Positions 16,484 through 24,522 of a DNA stretch of 64,000 nt are shown here, in pieces. The stretch covers positions 1 to 64,000 of the forward strand of contig CAMCBW010000002.1 in the NCBI GenBank assembly GCA_945873105.1, read 5' to 3'. The translations under genes and the position numbers were made by a program. Source of the DNA: Tangfeifania diversioriginum (GTDB lineage: Bacteria > Bacteroidota > Bacteroidia > Bacteroidales > Prolixibacteraceae). Below the pieces are notes generated by a model, which saw nothing but the letters and a program-made list of their open reading frames with translations, ran no database searches and was not told the origin of the DNA. How positions within the stretch are numbered: position 1 is the first letter of the stretch; the number at the start of each line of letters is the position of its first letter.

Positions 16484-16975
16484 ATGGAAAAGAAGAGTCC
16501 AATCAATGCACCGGCAGTACCTGATGGAGTATTATGGAGTAAAATACACTTAATACGTGGGCTGAAAGTGATGTTGGATTTTGATTTAGCCGAACTGTAC
16601 GAAGTGGAGACAAGAGCTTTGAAACAAGCGGTTAAACGGAATATCGATCGTTTCCCGGCGGACTTCATGTTTCAACTTACTAAAACAGAATGGAAGGAGG
16701 TTATCACAAATTGTGATAACCTCCCGGAAGGTGTGAAATATAGTCCCGCCACTCCATTTTCATTCACAGAACACGGAGTTCTAATGTTGTCTAGCGTTGT
16801 GAACTCTGACAGGGCCATAAAAGTTAATATTCAGGTCATGCGTATTTATGTGCATATGCGTGAAATGATGATGCTTAACAAAGATATTTTGCATCGCCTG
16901 GAAAGTATTGAAAGGAATATAAATGGTCAGGAAAGAAAATTTCGGACAGTTTTTGAATACCTCAAACAGTTTTAA
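16484..16975 (+). CDS. ORF6N (KilA-like) DNA-binding protein
   Basis: The 163-residue protein begins with an ORF6N domain at about 18-105: KIHLIRGLKVMLDFDLAELY, VETRALKQAVKRNIDRFPADFMF and FTEHGVLMLSSVV. A short helical tail follows (LHRLESIERNINGQERKF). ORF6N domains occur in phage antirepressor-type proteins and as single chromosomal genes in Bacteroidota; no phage genes surround this one. The stretch encoding it looks more AT-rich than its neighbours. Role unknown, probably DNA binding. A strong hairpin terminator lies 90 nt downstream. Confidence 0.88.
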   Translation: MEKKSPINAPAVPDGVLWSKIHLIRGLKVMLDFDLAELYEVETRALKQAVKRNIDRFPADFMFQLTKTEWKEVITNCDNLPEGVKYSPATPFSFTEHGVLMLSSVVNSDRAIKVNIQVMRIYVHMREMMMLNKDILHRLESIERNINGQERKFRTVFEYLKQF

Positions 16976-17065
16976 CAAACTAGACAGCAAGAACTGAAAC
17001 AAAAGGATCGCCCAAGAATTGGCTACAAAGCATCGAATGTATAGAAGCTAATTTTCAAGCATAAT

Positions 17066-17093
17066 AAACGCCCGAATCTTCATCCGGGCGTTT
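17066..17093. terminator. Bidirectional hairpin between the ORF6N gene and asnB
   Basis: AAACGCCCG and CGGGCGTTT form a perfect 9-bp stem with a 10-nt loop, A-rich before and U-rich after on both strands. It lies between two converging genes and can serve both. Confidence 0.75.
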
Positions 17094-17130
17094 ATCAATT
17101 TTGTCCCCAATCTCTGGAGTCCCTTACTTT

Positions 17131-17182
17131 AAACTTTAACCTTTATCCTTTAACCTTTACTTGCCCTGAGCTTGTCGAAGGG
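17131..17182. repeat. CTTTAACC word repeat followed by a REP-like palindrome
   Basis: Units of CTTTAAACTTTAACCTTTATC fill 17128-17160. They are followed by CCCTGAGCTTGTCGAAGGG at 17164-17182, a short palindromic motif widespread between bacterial genes. It ends 10 nt from the asnB stop. Confidence 0.7.
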
Positions 17183-17191
17183 TCCATTATC

Positions 17192-18859
17192 CTAATTGCT
17201 ATCCAAATGCACCGACTTCACCGCCCTTCCCGAAGGATCGGCATTGTTCCGGAAGGAGGGATCCCAGGCAAGCGCTTCAGGCGTACTACAGGCAATGGAA
17301 GGGACGGAAGGCACACACTGGGCTGCGGTATCCGAAGGAAAGTGTTCAGAGAAGATGGAGCGGTAGAAATACTCCTCTTTCGACATCGGCGGATTGATCG
17401 GAAAGCGAAATTTGGCGCTTTTCATCTGTTCGTCGGTCACCTTGTCGGCCACCATCGCCTTCAGTGAATCGATCCAGTTGTAACCTACACCGTCAGAGAA
17501 CTGCTCTTTTTGTCTCCATGCCACACTGGCAGGAAGGTAATCCTCGAATGCCTTGCGCAGTATCCATTTCTCCATTTTGCCATCCTTGGCCATCTTGTCT
17601 TCGGGGTTCAAGGTCATGGCTACATCCATAAACTCCTTATCGAGGAAGGGTACCCGTCCTTCGACCCCCCAGGCAGCCAGCGATTTGTTGGCACGCAGGC
17701 AGTCGTAAAGGTGCAGTTTGCCCAGTTTGCGGATGGTCTCCTCGTGGAACGCCTTCGCATTGGGAGCCTTGTGAAAGTAAAGGTATCCGCCAAAAATCTC
17801 GTCGGCACCCTCGCCTGAAAGAACCATTTTTACCCCCATCGATTTGATCACCCTCGACAACAGATACATGGGGGTGGAGGCTCTGACGGTCGTGACGTCA
17901 TAAGTTTCAAGATGATAGATCACATCCCGTAAGGCATCCAAACCTTCCTGAACAGTAAAATGTACCTCGTGGTGAACGGTACCGATGTGATCCGCTACCA
18001 GTCGGGCGGCAGCTAAATCTGGTGATCCGATCAATCCAACGGCAAAGGAATGTAGCTGTGGCCACCAGGCCTCCTGGCTATCGTCTACTGATTCAATGCG
18101 TTTGGCCGCATATTTCTTGGCAATGGCGGAGATGACGGAGGAGTCCAGACCGCCGGAGAGCAGCACCCCATAAGGTACGTCAGACATCAGCTGACGGTGG
18201 ACAGATTCTTCCAGGGCATTACGAAGTACAGCTATATCGGAGATGTTGTTCTTTACATTTTCGTATTCACCCCAGCTGCGGTTGTACCATTTGGTCATGA
18301 CTCCTTCTTTGCTGTAGAGGTAATGACCGGGCAAAAACTCTTCAATTTTCTTGCAAACCCCCTCGAGGGCCTTGAGTTCAGAGGCTACATAAAACCTTCC
18401 ATCCGCATCCCATCCCATGTAAAGCGGAATGATGCCGATGTGGTCGCGTGCGATCAGGTAACAATCCTTCTCGCGGTCGTAGAGGGCAAAGGCGAAAATA
18501 CCATTCAGATCCTCGAGAAAGTTGATCCCCTTCTCCTGGTAAAGTGCCAGGATCACTTCACAATCTGACTGTGTCTGAAATTCATATTTGGCTTCCAGCG
18601 GATTCCTGAGCTCCCTGTGGTTGTAGATCTCCCCGTTGACGCCCAGGACCAGGTTGCGGTCCTTGCTGTAGAGGGGTTGTCCACCCGAGGCAGGGTCGAC
18701 AATCGACAGCCGTTCGTGGGCAATGATGGCCCGGTCGTCCACGAAGATTCCCGACCAGTCCGGACCGCGGTGCCGGATACGTTTTGACATTTCGAGTGCC
18801 TTGACACGCAGTTGCTCCGTGGAGCCATTGATTTCAAATATTCCTACTATTCCGCACAT
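17192..18859 (-). CDS. asnB: Asparagine synthase B (glutamine-hydrolysing)
   Basis: AsnB converts aspartate to asparagine with ATP and glutamine nitrogen. The class II glutamine amidotransferase domain begins MCGIVGIF, with Cys2 as the nucleophile once Met is removed. RHRGPDWSG, INGEIYNHRELR and the AsnB synthase domain follow, with the PP-loop LLSGGLDSSVIS at about residue 230 and LSGEGADEIFGGY. The 555-residue length is that of bacterial AsnB of the E. coli type. It is transcribed alone from a well-formed promoter at 18924-18954. Confidence 0.97.
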   Translation of the reverse strand: MCGIVGIFEINGSTEQLRVKALEMSKRIRHRGPDWSGIFVDDRAIIAHERLSIVDPASGGQPLYSKDRNLVLGVNGEIYNHRELRNPLEAKYEFQTQSDCEVILALYQEKGINFLEDLNGIFAFALYDREKDCYLIARDHIGIIPLYMGWDADGRFYVASELKALEGVCKKIEEFLPGHYLYSKEGVMTKWYNRSWGEYENVKNNISDIAVLRNALEESVHRQLMSDVPYGVLLSGGLDSSVISAIAKKYAAKRIESVDDSQEAWWPQLHSFAVGLIGSPDLAAARLVADHIGTVHHEVHFTVQEGLDALRDVIYHLETYDVTTVRASTPMYLLSRVIKSMGVKMVLSGEGADEIFGGYLYFHKAPNAKAFHEETIRKLGKLHLYDCLRANKSLAAWGVEGRVPFLDKEFMDVAMTLNPEDKMAKDGKMEKWILRKAFEDYLPASVAWRQKEQFSDGVGYNWIDSLKAMVADKVTDEQMKSAKFRFPINPPMSKEEYFYRSIFSEHFPSDTAAQCVPSVPSIACSTPEALAWDPSFRNNADPSGRAVKSVHLDSN

Positions 18860-18923
18860 ATTGTAATGTTCTTTTGATTTTTACAGAAGTTGAGCAAATT
18901 CAATTTGATCAATTAATTGCACG

Positions 18924-18954
18924 CAAATATACATATTTCCAGTAAATGAACAAA
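18924..18954 (-). promoter_or_regulatory. asnB promoter, TTTG-N19-TATATTTG
   Basis: On the minus strand a -33 TTTG (18951-18954) is 19 nt from a perfect -7 TATATTTG (18924-18931). This is the consensus spacing for the Bacteroidota primary sigma factor. The leader to the asnB ATG would be about 60 nt. Confidence 0.75.
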
Positions 18955-19121
18955 TATATTTACAAAATGTCAGAATATTATCGAAAATTTGCATTTTTTG
19001 AATCACTTTCTAGAAGTGGTATTTTATAAAAGTGACCCCCTTTGAAATGATAGCCTATCTAGGTAAAATAGTTGTAATAAATTTTTTCTGCCCCATTTTT
19101 TTGGGGGTTAAAATGAAAAAA
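18955..19121. other. AT-rich stretch without a recognised gene
   Basis: Part of the 489-nt gap between asnB and the DUF4857 gene. It contains only AT-rich sequence and a small CCCCATTTTTTTGGGG hairpin at 19091-19106. No open frame or RNA gene could be supported. Confidence 0.6.
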
Positions 19122-19165
19122 GAAAAATTCCGGGTATAATCGGTTGATTGTAGCCGGAATTTTTC
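19122..19165 (-). terminator. Terminator hairpin downstream of the DUF4857 gene
   Basis: GAAAAATTCCGG (19122-19133) and CCGGAATTTTTC (19154-19165) are exact reverse complements. On the minus strand the stem is followed by TTTTTTCATTTT, a good U-rich tail. It probably ends the protease/ABC transcript, although a 100-nt repeat lies between it and the last gene. Confidence 0.65.
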
Positions 19166-19223
19166 ATTGAAAGAGGTTAGTGGTTCTTCGCAGGAGTTGA
19201 CTCTCCTAATTGTAACAAACAAG

Positions 19224-19318
19224 GCCACCAGGACACCAAGTCACAAAGGTTTCACAAAGAATCAAAATGTCGCCGATTATTAATTTGCGAACTCTTTGTG
19301 CCTTGGTGTCTTGGTGGC
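19224..19318. repeat. Inverted repeat of CACCAAG/CACAAAG words
   Basis: GCCACCAGGACACCAAGTCA followed by CAAAG (19224-19248) is inverted at 19294-19318 with 23 of 25 bases matching, around a 45-nt loop. It is a 95-bp MITE-like palindrome between the terminator and the DUF4857 stop. Confidence 0.75.
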
Positions 19319-19348
19319 AGAAGGAGAAGTCTTAGCGTGGTCTCCTTA

Positions 19349-20584
19349 TTATTTAAAGAATTTATTCTGGAAAATATTGACCGCGATAAATCCAAAAATA
19401 CCGGTTACAGCGATGATCAACAGATCGGCCAAATGATCCATGATTCCGTTTTTCATCCGTTTGATCCAATAGATCTCAGCTCCGACAAAGAGCAGACTCA
19501 ACAAGATCCAATAGAAGTTTTCCGAATATTTGATACGAAAATCGATGTACCGGCTGTTGTCGCTCTTCAGGGATAATTCGAAGGGGAAAATAGCTCCAAA
19601 GATCTTACCCTCGGTCCGTTGGTATTTGGTTTCCCATTTTTCGGCATATTCATCCACCTTGTTGAACTTGTTGTCCAGGGTAATATTTTTCAAGTAGCTC
19701 TCGCCGTCGATGATCACATTGTAGTTGAAGAAATCGCCGTATATCTTTAATTCATCCACATCGGGGTTAAATCCTGTTACCGGGAGTTTCAACAGTTCGT
19801 AGGTATCCTGGAACAGTACATAAACTTCGTTGGCAGCGGAGATGAGGTAGGCATAATAGAGTTTGTTGGAAAAGTCGACACACTCGATCCACTTGAAGCT
19901 GAGGTTGTCGGGAAGGGCCACCTTCTTTACATAGGGCTTCCCTTTCACCATTTTCAGGTGGAACAGCTGCTCCTTCGCGTCGCTGACCAGGTACCCTTCA
20001 TCGCACGACTTCCGGGTAGTTGGCAGACCAGCGATAATCCTGGCCGGAAATTCGAATCCGCGCTTGGTCAGCACGGCGGTGAACAGGTTGCTCTTGGCCT
20101 CATCTACACTGTTTGATTTGGCATCAATGAATACCATCCAGTCCTGGATCCGGAAGAAATCGTTGGGCATCTCAAGGTTGACGCGACCCGACTCTGATTC
20201 AAACAGGGGATAGAGGCCAGGTTGCGGACTATCCCTTACTTTTGGTTGGTATCTGTAGGTTGACCGCGCTTTGCGCAAGGCATGCATATCCATCTCAACT
20301 CCATTGATGGAGTCAGGCATCGTACCGGATGAAGCCAACTGCATGTAGAACATCATGGGGAGTTTTTTCTCGTACTCTTCCCGCGTATAGCTGTTGCCCT
20401 TGGTATCCTGGCGCACAATAGCGGGAGTGGACCGTTGAATCATGTAGCCTTTGTCGATGATACTGTACATGACATAGGGGCTGTTGACCGGCTTCTCCAT
20501 GATGGTCCAGTAGAGATTGGGCAATGCAACCGCACTTCCGATAATTGCCGTCAAAACAAGTATATATCTGCTAATTCGTACCAT
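19349..20584 (-). CDS. DUF4857 protein, ABC-linked
   Basis: A 411-residue protein with an N-terminal helix (RYILVLTAIIGSAVALPNLYW), a large extracytoplasmic region (about 30-350) and two C-terminal membrane helices (FYWILLSLLFVGAEIYWI and LADLLIIAVTGIFGFIAVNIF). I recognise it as DUF4857, a Bacteroidota family found beside ABC transporter genes. Its start follows the permease gene by 1 nt, so it very likely works with that transporter. The biochemical role is unknown. Confidence 0.83.
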   Translation of the reverse strand: MVRISRYILVLTAIIGSAVALPNLYWTIMEKPVNSPYVMYSIIDKGYMIQRSTPAIVRQDTKGNSYTREEYEKKLPMMFYMQLASSGTMPDSINGVEMDMHALRKARSTYRYQPKVRDSPQPGLYPLFESESGRVNLEMPNDFFRIQDWMVFIDAKSNSVDEAKSNLFTAVLTKRGFEFPARIIAGLPTTRKSCDEGYLVSDAKEQLFHLKMVKGKPYVKKVALPDNLSFKWIECVDFSNKLYYAYLISAANEVYVLFQDTYELLKLPVTGFNPDVDELKIYGDFFNYNVIIDGESYLKNITLDNKFNKVDEYAEKWETKYQRTEGKIFGAIFPFELSLKSDNSRYIDFRIKYSENFYWILLSLLFVGAEIYWIKRMKNGIMDHLADLLIIAVTGIFGFIAVNIFQNKFFK

Positions 20585-20585
20585 A

Positions 20586-21254
20586 TTACATTTCTCCTTT
20601 TCTAAAACGGTAAGCTGAAAACAATGAGGACAGACTCAATAGCACTGTGAGCAGCGCAAACTTAAGAACTACGGGTTCATATCCACCTGTGGTGGAAGGT
20701 TCGAGGTAGAGTCCGATGAAGGCGTAGCCAATAAGTCCGTAGAGGATCCAATATTTCCAAACCGGTTCCATTACGATGAGTGAAATAAAGAAGTAGATGA
20801 CAAAACCGGACAAAAACCAGGGTGTCACGCTGACAATGGCGCCGTATACGATCTCCTGTGGGAAGAAGTGAGCGCTAAGACCCCAAAAAAGTAAAAACAT
20901 GCTTCCAAACGAAACCAACAGCGTTGTCGTTCCGCAAAGCATCATCAGCAGCAAGATTTTGTTTTCATTGATGGGTAGATGAAAACTTAGCTTGATTCTT
21001 TTGTTCACTGTTTCTGGGAAGTATTGAGCTACTCCAATGGCTATACCAATTACCAGTGGCACATACTTCAGCAGATGAAAATACTGGACTCCCAAAAACA
21101 GGGTGTTGTACCAATAGGTCATTGCTCCCATAAACAGAAAGTCATGTTGTACGTTCAGAAATAGTGAACCCACAGCCATTATGCCCAATGCGGTGGAGAT
21201 CAGTATGATCCACCTGAGTTTGAGCCACTCCTTGTATAAAATCGATTTCCACAT
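20586..21254 (-). CDS. ABC transporter permease
   Basis: A 222-residue protein with about six membrane helices, starting WKSILYKEWLKLRWIILISTALG as in ABC-2-type export permeases that begin with a cytoplasmic amphipathic helix (YKEWLKLR). It lies 5 nt from the ATPase gene and 1 nt from DUF4857. The three presumably form one complex. Substrate is not evident. No GldF/NatB-specific motif was recognised. Confidence 0.85.
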   Translation of the reverse strand: MWKSILYKEWLKLRWIILISTALGIMAVGSLFLNVQHDFLFMGAMTYWYNTLFLGVQYFHLLKYVPLVIGIAIGVAQYFPETVNKRIKLSFHLPINENKILLLMMLCGTTTLLVSFGSMFLLFWGLSAHFFPQEIVYGAIVSVTPWFLSGFVIYFFISLIVMEPVWKYWILYGLIGYAFIGLYLEPSTTGGYEPVVLKFALLTVLLSLSSLFSAYRFRKGEM

Positions 21255-21259
21255 AATCG

Positions 21260-22147
21260 TTAATATTTTCCGGTTAGACCAATAAACGCATCCTCCAATG
21301 TCATCTCTACTTTCCTGAAATTGGTGTAACCGATGCCGTTGCTGGCCAAATAATTGAGCACAACCTCTTCGGAATCATAGGTATATAGCTCAATCTGGTT
21401 CTTCACCTTTTCGAGGTTAACAATGAACTTCTCCTTTTTTAACTCCAGGTCAGCATTCAGCAACTCGAAATTGAATTGTTTGAAGGTGGTCATAAACTCC
21501 TTGACCGGTTTTTGGGCCAACACCCTGTTGTAATCCATGATCAGCACATCGTCGATCAATCTTTCCATATCCTGGATGATGTGGGAGGTGGTGAAGATCG
21601 TCTTGTTTGCCGCCTTGGCATACTCCCGCAGGTAGTCGATGAAGAGCCGCCGGTAACCCGGATCCAGCCCCATGGAGAAGTCGTCGAGGATCAGCAGATC
21701 CGGATCCTGCGCCAAGATCAGTCCCAGCGCTACCTGTGACCGCTGTCCACACGACATGGAGGAGATTTTTTGCGTGGGAAGTACCTTTAACTTCTTCATC
21801 AATTCCCAATAGGGTTCACGTTTCCAGTTGGGATAGAATCCGGCGTAGAATTTCTCAATCTGGTGGATGTTCATGAAGGCATACTGGACATGGCCTTCGA
21901 TGAGAAAACCTATCCTGGCTTTCGTTTTTGGGGTAAGATGCTGGGTGTTTTCGTTGTAAATCAGGCACTCACCGCTCCGTGGTTGCAGGAAACCATTCAG
22001 AATGTTGATGGTGGTCGTTTTACCTGCTCCATTCTTGCCCAGCAATCCCAGTATGCTTCCTTCCCTGACATGGATATTCAGGTTTTCGTAGACCATTTTC
22101 TTGCCGTAATAGTGGGTCAGGTTATTGCATTCAATAACATTGCTCAT
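21260..22147 (-). CDS. ABC transporter ATP-binding protein
   Basis: The 295 residues carry Walker A GKNGAGKTT (37-45), a degenerate signature MSCGQ (131-135), Walker B LLILDD (151-156) and the switch His189 in TTSHI. The position after the Walker B Asp, normally the catalytic Glu, is Asp156. The C-terminal 85 residues, after the ATPase core, form an extra domain. The closest general type is the CcmA/NatA group of ABC-2 exporters. It follows the protease gene by 17 nt and precedes the permease by 5 nt. Confidence 0.9.
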   Translation of the reverse strand: MSNVIECNNLTHYYGKKMVYENLNIHVREGSILGLLGKNGAGKTTTINILNGFLQPRSGECLIYNENTQHLTPKTKARIGFLIEGHVQYAFMNIHQIEKFYAGFYPNWKREPYWELMKKLKVLPTQKISSMSCGQRSQVALGLILAQDPDLLILDDFSMGLDPGYRRLFIDYLREYAKAANKTIFTTSHIIQDMERLIDDVLIMDYNRVLAQKPVKEFMTTFKQFNFELLNADLELKKEKFIVNLEKVKNQIELYTYDSEEVVLNYLASNGIGYTNFRKVEMTLEDAFIGLTGKY

Positions 22148-22164
22148 ATACTCTAGTATTTCAG

Positions 22165-24333
22165 TTATTTGACTCTGTTGATGGTTTTCAAGGCCTCATT
22201 TTTGCAAACAGGTGAAAGCGTTCCCGACTCAATTTTTCTTTGGCAGAAGGCCGCTATCTCGTCTCTTTTGACCGAATAGTGAAACCAACCCAGCATCTCG
22301 ATCCCGGTTAGTTTCAAATTGTCGTTCTTCACTGTGTCCGTAAAATTGATCAGGTCAGTGACATAGGGATGGGCGTTGTCATTCCGGAAGGTTTTGAGTC
22401 CGAAAAGCCGTTCCTTGTCGGTTGATCCCTTGTCTGTTACCTCTGAAATGTAACGCTTGACTCCCTGACATTCCGTTTTAATCAGTTTCTCCAGGTCAAC
22501 CCTTTCGGCCTCCTTGTCCAGTAAAAACTCCTTACCAGGAAGTTGTTGGGCCAGTTCCTTCAGCAATAGCTCCTGATCGTACAGGCCCAGGGCATTTCTC
22601 AAATGATAATTGACCCGTTTGCCGGTATTGTTTTGGATGATGGCGCCGATCAGGAAGGGTATGTGTGCTGGGTCTCCGGTACGCGTCATGAAATTGGCGG
22701 CATAACGCTGAATGAGTTCATAGGAGTCGCCAATGCCCAGGTTGATGGCCTTGATGAAGTTGGCATCCCTGCACCACGACAATAGTTTGAAGGCCTCCAT
22801 CCTTACCGTGAAATACTTTGAATCGGTGAAATGCTTCAGCAACATATTAGATGCTTTTGGGCCATCTCCCAGGTAGATCTGGTAGAGTGCCATCGCCTGC
22901 ACATCCGCATAGGGGGAGGAGAGTTGGGTGGTCCAGAATTTCGTATCGCCTTTCTTGCTGACGATCCAATCATTCAATTTCAAACCGGTTTCCCTGGATT
23001 TGAAGGTGAGGGTTGGGTCTCCGATCAGGTGTGTCTCGAGTGAAGGATTGACGGTGTTCCAGAATCCTGCACGCAATCCCAGTCCCAACAGTCCGGCCAT
23101 TTCATCCGGCCAGCGGTCCTGAATGGAATTGACGGTATTTGCCTGGGTGAGGATGGTCTGTCCGTCGTTGAACAGATAGTTGGCTGCCAAATAGTTGTTG
23201 AGGTGAAAGGAGCCGTTGAAGCAGGCATCGAACTGCACCAGTCTTGCGCCAGGCTGCCAATCTCCCAGTTCTTCTACGTTGATGTCAAGGTTTGCGTTGT
23301 AGAGGGAGTCTGCCTCTTGCTGTTTCTTGTCGAAGGTCCCCTCAAACCAGGCCTCCGAAACCCCCAGCGATTCCATGTAGGATTTCTTGATCCGGGTGAT
23401 ATCTTCCGGTTTCTTGGCATCCCCCAATTTTGACCGCAGGTAGTATTTGATGTTTTCGATGGAGGCCGGGATGGAATAGGTCTCCTGGGTTCCATCCAGC
23501 AATTGGGTGGTAGGACCGCCATGGTGGTGCAGCAGGGCAATGTCGAGGTCCTTTCGCTTCAATTCGGCCATCAGCCTGAATTTGATGTGCTCGTCCTGCT
23601 GGAAATTGATGTATTCCAGGAAGCCCTTTTGCCCGTTCAGGTAGTCGAATTGCTGGTACAGCGCCACCTTCTCGTCCATCCAGCCCCTGAAATCCTCTGA
23701 GTTGTAGCCATGGCCGGTGAAGTAGAGTACCTGGTCGACCGGCACGGGGTTCTTCTTGAATTCAACTACCTTTTTCAAATAACTGGATAGTTTTTCGTAT
23801 TTGTCTTTGCCCTCAGGGGGCCTGATCCTGGCAGTATAGATGTCGACGGTCAGCTTTTGGGGGGAATCAGCGTTCAGGCTGTAATAGTAGAGCAGGGGTA
23901 GTTTTTCATCCTTTTTCAGGAAAGTAAAGGTCAGATCGAAATCATCATAAAAACGGTCCGACGGGATGGAGGATCGGTTCCAGGCATACCGCTCCTGGTC
24001 CATCTTAAAGGCGGAGGAGAGGTGTGGCGCATCCCGCAGCATGGGGACCGGGATGTCGCCGATGAAAACGGCCCCTTCGATGGGAAATTCTTTCGAGGCA
24101 TGGAGTCCCTTCAGGTAGCTTTTGATGGAATCGGGATTTTGCCATTTGTCGACCTGAAGAAAGCATTTCAGCCCTTCCATTTCGATGGCTTTTTTGTAGG
24201 CATCAATCTCTTTTCCGGATTCCTTGTAGCTTTTTGCATCTACAAGGATCGCGAAACCCGATTGTTTGATGGCTCCGAATGATCTTCCGTAGGTGAGGAG
24301 TATGATCAGGACGAAGAAGAGGCGGATTTTCAT
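22165..24333 (-). CDS. Secreted clan CD (gingipain-fold) cysteine-peptidase-like protein with helical repeats
   Basis: The 722-residue protein has a signal peptide (KIRLFFVLIILLTYGRSFG). Residues about 25-400 have the C25/caspase-like layout: a His-Gly dyad, His271-Gly272 in LLHHHGGP, and a Cys, Cys371 in LVQFDACFNGSF, each after a hydrophobic strand. A second HGY lies at 208-210. The C-terminal third (about 450-720) is helical with HEAT-like spacing (ALYQIYLGDGPKASNMLLKH, FKLLSWCRDANFIKAINLG). Activity is inferred from the dyad. It heads a tight cluster with the ABC genes. It lacks a visible type IX secretion C-terminal domain. Confidence 0.75.
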   Translation of the reverse strand: MKIRLFFVLIILLTYGRSFGAIKQSGFAILVDAKSYKESGKEIDAYKKAIEMEGLKCFLQVDKWQNPDSIKSYLKGLHASKEFPIEGAVFIGDIPVPMLRDAPHLSSAFKMDQERYAWNRSSIPSDRFYDDFDLTFTFLKKDEKLPLLYYYSLNADSPQKLTVDIYTARIRPPEGKDKYEKLSSYLKKVVEFKKNPVPVDQVLYFTGHGYNSEDFRGWMDEKVALYQQFDYLNGQKGFLEYINFQQDEHIKFRLMAELKRKDLDIALLHHHGGPTTQLLDGTQETYSIPASIENIKYYLRSKLGDAKKPEDITRIKKSYMESLGVSEAWFEGTFDKKQQEADSLYNANLDINVEELGDWQPGARLVQFDACFNGSFHLNNYLAANYLFNDGQTILTQANTVNSIQDRWPDEMAGLLGLGLRAGFWNTVNPSLETHLIGDPTLTFKSRETGLKLNDWIVSKKGDTKFWTTQLSSPYADVQAMALYQIYLGDGPKASNMLLKHFTDSKYFTVRMEAFKLLSWCRDANFIKAINLGIGDSYELIQRYAANFMTRTGDPAHIPFLIGAIIQNNTGKRVNYHLRNALGLYDQELLLKELAQQLPGKEFLLDKEAERVDLEKLIKTECQGVKRYISEVTDKGSTDKERLFGLKTFRNDNAHPYVTDLINFTDTVKNDNLKLTGIEMLGWFHYSVKRDEIAAFCQRKIESGTLSPVCKNEALKTINRVK

Positions 24334-24522
24334 AAATTTTATATTTGTTTATTTATTGTATTTTATTGTACTATTTTCCCGGAATCAGGCCAAAACCTGG
24401 GCCTTTCGGCCGAAACCGAAGTGTCTGATAAACTGAAATTACTGGCAGGACTTATGGATAGAATGCAACAGTGAAATATTTGAAAATAAGATTCATAGCA
24501 GTTGGTATTATCCTTATTCTGG

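Noticed and set aside
16484-16975. Prophage remnant
   Set aside because: Only a single ORF6N gene is present, with no integrase, structural or lysis genes and no att-like repeats; such single genes are common in this phylum.
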